Shown: positions 57,161 through 64,000 of the stretch, in pieces
Numbering within the stretch: the stretch's first letter is position 1
Layout of the letters: every line of letters begins with the position of its first letter
Source: Ceratodon purpureus
Lineage: Eukaryota > Streptophyta > Bryopsida > Pseudoditrichales > Ditrichaceae
Direction of reading: 5' to 3'
DNA length: 64,000 nt
Assembly: GCA_014871385.1 (NCBI GenBank)
Contig: CM026422.1
Location: 26,272,987 to 26,336,986 of the forward strand
Made by a program: the position numbers and the translations under genes
The notes under the pieces: generated by a model
The model's input: the letters and a program-made list of their open reading frames with translations, nothing else
What the model was told of the DNA's origin: nothing
The model's database searches: none

Positions 57161-59180
57161 TATTAAAAAAATTACATTAATCCACCTCAATGATTGTTAA
57201 CCCCTAAATGTTCCATGTGACATGTCTAAATCCTTCAATTTTGTTCTATGGCACTTAAAAGGTTCTTATTACTTCTGAGATGAATTTTTATATAGAGTTT
57301 TAGATAATAAGATAATGTCAAAAATGTATATATTTCAAAGCATTGAAACACTATGTAATAAAGTAGTCAGTTGAGGTGAAATTCAACATTTAACAAAAAA
57401 AAATTATTGTTTTTAAAAATATTGAATACTTTTTATTGAAGCTAGATACATGATGAAGGAAAAAATTGGTTTGTTGATGTTTCAGTTAATGGAATGTCTA
57501 CCATGGTTGAGGCAACGACACATAATGTACAGGTGAATACCATTTCAAAAATTTAGTACCTACAATTCATAATGTAGTGAATGAATTTTTATGCTAGATA
57601 TTCCTAAGCCTAAATGTAAAAAAATTCCAAGGTTCTGAACAAATAATGTAATTTAAAGGGCCTGCTACTTTGTAAGCACATGAAAGAGAAGAACTTCCTT
57701 CAATGATATCCATTATTTTTCGAAACTTTTTTTTATCTATATTTATTCCCTTATTTTGTGGAATTACAATGTTAATATACCCTTATTTTGTGGAATTGCA
57801 ATTAACATTGCCATATAATATTGAATCAAAGTATAAGATATTTTTCCTATTATTCCTATTAGTATGAGTCATACAACACACTTGGAAACATAGATTCTTG
57901 CAAAAAAAGGAAATGATCAAATTGTTTTATGAGTGAATTTTATATGTGTATGTTCATATATACAAGATTTAAAATCACTTAACATGGATTCACTTTATAT
58001 TATTGGAAAAAGTCCTTATGACCTCCTGTATATGACCTCCTATATTTGACAGTAGTGATCAATTTTTGTACACACATTATCCATCAATCACCTACCACGA
58101 TATTACCACCATATTACAGATACTCCATTCCATATAGAAATACCAATGATGGGTACAATCACATTATAGGGAACAATGATAGGTCCAAATCGGATATACT
58201 ATAATGTAACCTTCCATTTATTCTGCCATGTCATCCTACTTTGTTGCCATGAATACGGTATCCCAAAGCAAAATGCAAAGTTCAACCCGAAGGTATTTCG
58301 TATCGATGTTTGTACTTCCTAAAGTTCCTCTTGTGGTAGCAACATGCTCATTTGAAACAACGAGATTTGTCCATCGCACTGCCTTTTCCCTCATGTGGTT
58401 GGGCCTAAGAAAGTCGGGAAATAGCAACAGTATGTGATCATGATGTAACCAGGCACGTACTCCTCTGCTATTTTCATTCTAGAGATTGGAGTAGGCCTAA
58501 GGAATGCGAACCATCAAACTGAACTGGTAATGAACAATCTCTACAGCATCACAAAAGTGCTGTAAAACTAACAGTGCAGGATATAGTAAATAAATCAAGA
58601 ACGATGACCCTTACTATCAAAGAATAACAGGCGTAATAGACTTGTGCACTAAAGTGGTCGACGATCCAGAAGGAACCCTCTGAAAAGGTTACCACAATTC
58701 TGAATCACACGCCAAACAACCTTGGCAAAACACCGACTACGCCGGACGACAACATGAAACGAGATCCATCGGCTGAAATGAAAGTTGGTTCTTCATTTAA
58801 CGCCTGTCTCGGGTACATCAGCTGCTTCAACTGCCCTCATGGCGGGCTTCTCCTTGGTCTCCAGTAACTCGCTTGCTTTGATCGGATGAATGACACTCTT
58901 TCTCTGAAACACTTGCGAAAATCTCGAGGGTTTTGGCAGATTTAATTTTGGCATCGTCAAAAGCTTCTGTTGCTGTTTGCGTATTCTATTTAAAGTGTAT
59001 CTCCGGCCACCTCGGAATCCAAACCCGTACCTGCAACTTACCGCTTCTCAAATTAAACTCGTGCGTCAAAAACATCCATATGTATGAAACACTGAACGAA
59101 CTTCTACCCGATCAAAGTGTAAATTTATGTCCACTACATAAACTGGTAGGGTGGTACCACCCCAGGATGATATGAAACTA
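57161..59180. other. Spacer and 3' flank of the 106-aa protein gene
   Basis: Mostly AT-rich to 58000, with a 32-bp tandem duplication (CCCTTATTTTGTGGAATT words) at about 57749-57810. From 58450 GC rises, probably 3'UTR of the minus-strand gene. No ORF is supported. Confidence 0.45.
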
Positions 59181-60452
59181 TTACCCAATAAGCAAGGTGG
59201 TCGCAGCTGTAGCAGCACAAGCAGGGTAGCTGATGCCAATTCCCTTAGTAATCGCCTGCACTTGCTCTACTTCCAAGTTGTGCACTGAGGTCATCTGATA
59301 ACCACATAAATGATTTAGAATCACTCCTGCATGTCGTGTCATGCTATGGATTAGTTGTCATTGATTATCCTCCTCGTGTAGTCAAATTCTAATATGTTGA
59401 TTATGATCCATCAATGTGCGACTCTTACCGCATGCTCAATAGAGTTGAGTCGTTCCTCAACCTTCCTTTGATGCAATTGCCGAGCGGTGTACCCTGTTCA
59501 ATACAAATGCACAGGTCAAACTAAAGACGAGTTGCTATCATTGTTTGGCTATATGATCTTAGGGTTTAAGAACGTAGGCAACTCGTGCATATCAACTTCG
59601 TAGAATGACTTCCAAGACTTCCGACGTTCAGACAGATACAACATCCCTGCGGAAAGATATTCATAAAACAATCATACAAAACATGCTGAGTAGTGCACAG
59701 TACTGCGATCCAAATGTATTCACCTGCCCAGGCAGCTCCAGCCGATGCCAAAGATGCTCCAATGGTGAAGACCACATTGTGCTTCTCAAATACAGCCTAC
59801 ACACGAAGATGGAGCACCAAGAATTACCTAATGATTGTGCCAGAATGAATTTCCATTAAACCCTTGGAAGGGTTTAGCAGACGTGAACTTAGCTCAGACA
59901 CGGGAGATTGAAAACAAAATTAAAAACGATAGCAGTTCTACCCTAAATCTGCAGTTTGTGATCACAAAATGAACAGTAAAAAAGTGACAGAAATTGTGGT
60001 TAAATCTTAGGAAAGCAGTAGCACCGCTAAACTTGGTAACACAGAACGTGCCCTGAACAGATTGGCAAACAAAACTTTCGCTACGAGTATCATTGTTGAC
60101 TGCCAAGTATGCCGTCAAGGCTACAATCAATCTATTATTTCTGATCTCACTCCAGAAGATATAAACACACAGACATCACACCTGTAAACTTGACAATTTA
60201 TTCCATTACTGAGCAACACGTGCCTGATTTCGCTGATTGTTTAAAGGACGATGACCATGACAACACATGAACACGAATGTGATCGCACCTGAGGGATGAC
60301 CCAAGTCGAAAACATGACAACAACTTAGTAGAAGAGTAGGTAGTAGGAATCGTAGAAAGATGAAAGATGTGAAGGAGGGGCACCTTGACGGAGAAGAAGG
60401 TGTCATGTACTGCCTTGTAGCCGTGGGTGGCCTTCCCACGAACGTACTGCAT
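59181..60452 (-). CDS. Small probable single-pass membrane protein, 106 aa, four exons
   Basis: I join 60452-60384, 59796-59724, 59493-59429 and 59294-59181. All introns have GT/AG borders and compatible phases, giving 321 nt and a TAA stop. The protein starts MQYVRGKATHGYKAVHDTFF. One hydrophobic helix lies at residues about 32-48 (VVFTIGASLASAGAAW), then a charged amphipathic stretch (ARQLHQRKVEERLNSIEHAM) and a small-residue C-terminus (YPACAATAATTLLIG). The basic amphipathic start followed by a helix could suit a mitochondrial or ER tail region, but that is inference. I do not recognise the family. Coherent splicing, a pyrimidine-rich leader on the sense strand and a telo-box-like AAACCCTAAAA near 60701 support a real, broadly expressed gene. 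Confidence 0.7.
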
Positions 60453-60462
60453 TTTCTTGCGT

Positions 60463-60491
60463 GCCCTGCCCTGCCCTGCCCTGCCCTGCCC
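60463..60491 (+). repeat. (CCCTG)n microsatellite in the leader of the 106-aa gene
   Basis: About six CCCTG units starting 11 bp upstream of the ATG (minus strand), so probably within the 5'UTR; on the sense strand it reads GGGCA repeats. Confidence 0.85.
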
Positions 60492-60844
60492 TTTGGTGTG
60501 AGCTAAGGTAAGCTGTCATGCAAGCTTCATTACTGGGAGTCTGGGAGCTGGCCCAAGTCCATGTGAGATTCAAAAGTGACTGGAACAGGGTACGAAGGAA
60601 GGAAGGAAGGATATAGCACAAGGTGACGGACTCATGGACTTGATAAAATGTCGTCCTGAAACACGCTGAGCAGAGCAGCAGAGAGCAGAGCAGCAGGGGA
60701 AACCCTAAAACGTAGAGAGAAGAAGGAAGATAGTAGAAGTTGTAGGTTGTAGTAGGTTAGTGGTAGGGGTACCTGGATAAGCCTGGTGGTGGTGGAGGGA
60801 GGGGCCAGGTGATTTGGGCAATTTGAGAGGTAACTGAACTTAGG

Positions 60845-61180
60845 TGAGTGCGGGAGGGGCAGAGACAGAGACAGAGAAGGAGAAGGAGAAGGAGAGAGAG
60901 AGCGAGAGAGACACAGTGACAGCCTTCCTTCCTGGATCCTGGGTGCCCAGTGCCGCACTGCCCCGCTGCCCCGCTGCCCCGCTGCCCCGCTGCCCCGCTG
61001 CCCAGAGCCCAGGCTGGATGATCCACCCTTCCTCCCTGCCTCCCTCCCAGAGTCCCAGGCCCCTCCGTCCCTCCCTTCCGTCCCTTGCGAGCAAGGGAGG
61101 GACAGTGAGTGGTGGTACCTTAGTCAGCTTACTCTCCTGTCTCGTCCTCACTTCACTTACGTTACGGGAAGCGTAGCTGC
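60845..61180. repeat. GA tract and CCCCGCTG minisatellite upstream of the 106-aa gene
   Basis: A GAGAAGGAGAAGG purine tract at about 60863-60910 is followed by about six CCCCGCTG octamers at 60958-61012 and then C-rich runs. ORFs of Gly/Ala or Pro/Arg composition across it are artefacts. Confidence 0.85.
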
Positions 61181-64000
61181 CGCATCCCCATCCCCGCTCC
61201 ACAAACATTCATACAAAACATGGCTTCTCTTCTCCAACAAGGAAAACTCTCAAACCTATCATAATTTTGAATCCAAATATTTAAAACTTGCAAATCAATG
61301 CCCAAATAGCCATAGGCATAAATTCCAACAAAAACAATGGCATCAACGCCATGAAAGAGATGAAAGAAAAAGGAAAAGGAAGTCATCTATTTGTGGTGGA
61401 AAGGAATCTATGTACAAAATATTTGAAGATTTTCTACAACTAGATTTGAATGGAAGTATTTTTGTAATGTTTAGCAATGATAAAGTTGATTACAATAAGA
61501 AATGCAAAACATAACCAGGTGGGAGCATAATAATGAAAGAATTTCTTTTTTTTCACATCTATTATGTATATTGATTAAAAACATACGTAGTATTTGACAT
61601 TAAAGCTAAGTGCTCTTGACACAAGAAAATTTTCATTCCTTATTGTATGTACACTTCATTCCATATACTTCCTCATTGCACTACACTCTTTTTGTCTTTT
61701 TATTGCAATTGACTGCTACCTCAAAGAAAACAAAAGATATCTTGAATAACCATTTTAAACCTTATTCTTTGCCATCTTTGCTTAAATTAATGTGAAGCAA
61801 CGATATTTTTAGTACTATCACATGAGATTCTTCCGTTCATGTTAAAGTTGAAGGCGACAATCTAGTTGAAGAAATATGGAGACTTGTAAGCCTCCTTCAT
61901 AATGAAATCACTCCAAGCTTAGACATCTAGCAAACCTAGATCTAGAAATTCTATTTGAAAATCCAATAACAACTGCAAGAACAATTAACGAACCACTATA
62001 CTCCATGCAACCAAAATGTGGTCGCGGGATATTGTGGGCAAAATTAATTATCAAGTTCTAAGATTTTATATGTGAATTCTCTAAGTCATTATGTACATGC
62101 TAAGCTTTGTTTCATGAGATTCCAATATCTAATGCAAAAGTTACAAATGGTTGAAGGTTTTAAATCTCAATGCGGACATCCACAAATAACTTCAAATATA
62201 TTTTTCAAAAAGAAATAAAAAAATCATCATTTTGTAGAGATTCATATTTAAATAAAGAGCTTTGATTCAGTTCACTTCAATAAGCGAGGTAAAAGATATG
62301 ACAAGTCGTGTTATACGGGCAATTTGGTAAAGTCTTCATGAAAAACAACTTTAACAGCTCATTTTGAATTCAATCTTCACAATTTTTCAAAAATAAAAAT
62401 TGAAGAAGTTTTTGTTCATACATCACATTATTTTGACCGTTGAAAGTGACTTTATCCACGTTTATGTGGACGTAATTAGAAATTTAGTTTTTCCTTCTAT
62501 TCTACATCTTATTTTGATTTATATATCTTTTGAAGATGAAAACCTAATTTTTTTCTTTTTAATTTTTTTGCATAGATTCTCAAATCATTTGTCCATGGGA
62601 TTATGGAGTTGTCCATTCCAAATTTGTAAAGCAAATTTTCTGAAAATTCATTGAAGGCAAGTTTTCAGCTTTATGATGGATTGAAAAGATCATATTTTCA
62701 AACTTTAAAAATTATGATCTTGCAATTTATTAAGTTTCTTCCTCTAAAAATTTGGAAAAGCATGTCTCAGTAAGTCAGCTATAAAATCCTACGATTGAAA
62801 TCCCAAAAAAAAATTCAATCGTATAAGGAGTGTTGAAAGGCAGTTTTTGATGTGAATTCATTGTGGGCATCTAGGGGTTAAGAATATAACTTTGTCTACT
62901 CAATCTTGTTGATTTTGAAAGATGTTTGTACAAAAAAAGACAAAACATGCCATACACATGCAAGAAACTGATTGATTGCAAGCAACGAGACAACATAATT
63001 GAATATCTAATTTTGATAAGAATTTATCCATAAAATAATGTCAAATATGTCTCTATCATATATCATCATACACTCTTCAAGATTTAGAATTGGTTTTGTG
63101 ACTACAACGTTCTTAAAGATGCATCCATTGAGAATAAAATGTATTTAAAAAAATGTGTGGTGTTGGAAATACCGATGTTTTGTAATTCTTGCAAGTTTGT
63201 ATGTTTATTTTTGTCTCAAAAATGGTTTTTGAGTGATAATTTGACAAAGTTCTTCACCTCTAGCATGAATATTAACCACAATTTTGAAAAACAAATTTGT
63301 GGCAACTCATAGCAATTTCAAGAAATTTGTAAGTCACTTCAAACACTAAATGAATATGGTTGCACTTCTATGCATCAATAGCTAAGGGATTATAGACCTT
63401 GGCATAATCATCAAGCTAGGACATAATGCACGAATGTTTTTTGAACATGTCTCTCAATTCATATATTGTAGCGTTGCCTTATAATAGCTACAATAATATT
63501 GTTCATTGAAATACTATACAAACTAAATTAGTAATTGTTGAGTTCAAGAAATTTCCTTAGTTGATGCATGAAAACAAGTACTTAGCTTGATATGTTCAAA
63601 TGTAAAGACTAACTTTGTACATTAGAAAGTATGCGCCATGTTTGTCCTTCAATTTGAAACCCACATTGTGTAGTTTGGCCTTGCACTGTGAAGCATACAA
63701 TGGTCGATTTAATAGATGTACATTTTTCCACAAAAACATGATGCGCACCCTTTGTAATAAAGACTGACATATCAATCAAGCAATAAAGCCATTATGCACA
63801 AATATGAGGTGAGTTGATGTAGACTTTTTTAAACAAGCAACATTTATTATTAATACTGCAAAAAACAGAATAGCATTGAATTGCTAAAAATGCCATAAAA
63901 ATCAAAGACTATCCAAGGTATGCAACAATTATAAGAAATGTAGAAATTTTTTAGGATTATACTATGACAAATCTCTTGCTCGTTACTTCTTTGCATAGTA
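61181..64000. other. AT-rich repeat DNA without genes
   Basis: About 2.8 kb of AT-rich DNA, no ORF with motifs (longest 84 codons at 62400). A third diverged member of the dispersed repeat family lies at about 62660-62890 (TTATGATCTTGCAATTT, ATCCTACGATTG, AGGGGTTAAG). Nothing else was recognised. Confidence 0.5.

Noticed and set aside
60632..61208. Ser/Leu- and Gly/Ala-rich ORFs over the minisatellite upstream of the 106-aa gene
   Set aside because: They are translations of GA and CCCCGCTG repeats.

Overview
This is nuclear DNA of a land plant. The evidence is plant-type spliced genes, telo-box (AAACCCTA-type) and pyrimidine-rich leaders, a Ty1/Copia element primed by initiator-Met tRNA, and a plant-type CACTA (En/Spm) transposon. 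Gene structure and the AT-rich repeat-filled spacers suggest a bryophyte, perhaps a moss, but that is inference. GC-moderate islands hold single-copy genes. Two AT-rich blocks (about 16-27 kb and 53.7-58.7 kb, resuming at 61.2-64 kb) hold decayed repeats.

Left part (1-16 kb). An intronless DnaJ protein of the DNAJC8/SPF31 spliceosome type (283-1023, +) is followed by a 221-aa four-helix membrane protein (3513-4178, -). A complete but coding-dead Copia element (5638-11707, -) comes next. It has identical 5-bp target duplications, 253-bp LTRs, PBS and PPT, and an antisense F-box ORF between pol and the 3' LTR. A two-exon PLAC8/DUF2985 membrane protein (13748-15957, +) ends this part.

AT-rich part (16-28 kb). 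There are decayed minus-strand coding remnants (about 17.7-21.5 kb) interrupted by two short inverted-repeat elements (18734-19571 and 20081-20824). A mosaic repeat family lies at 24.1-26.5 kb and recurs, partly inverted, at 55.7-57.2 kb.

Housekeeping gene (28.5-37.9 kb, -). This is the importin-11 (KAP120-class) nuclear transport receptor. I resolved 23 exons; their lengths sum to 3069 nt, an exact multiple of three, giving 1022 aa. Its 5' flank is a 600-bp polypurine/G-run tract (pyrimidine-rich on the gene's sense strand).

CACTA element (39459-53430). This is a 13,972-bp transposon with CACTAGTG ends and CAT target duplications. On the minus strand it carries a TNP2-type transposase broken by two frameshifts, a 407-aa coiled-coil protein I do not recognise, a dead receptor-kinase fragment with its introns, and a 149-aa unknown ORF. 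On the plus strand it has an intact four-exon 783-aa Ptta/En-Spm-type protein.

Right part (53.4-64 kb). A TC/GA palindromic microsatellite, AT-rich repeats, a four-exon gene for a 106-aa probable single-pass membrane protein (59181-60452, -) with GC-rich minisatellites upstream, and more AT-rich repeat to the end.

Most undescribed interest lies in cargo carried by the transposons: the F-box ORF in Copia, and the kinase fragment and unknown proteins in CACTA. The 9-bp microinversion that distinguishes the two Copia LTRs is also notable.
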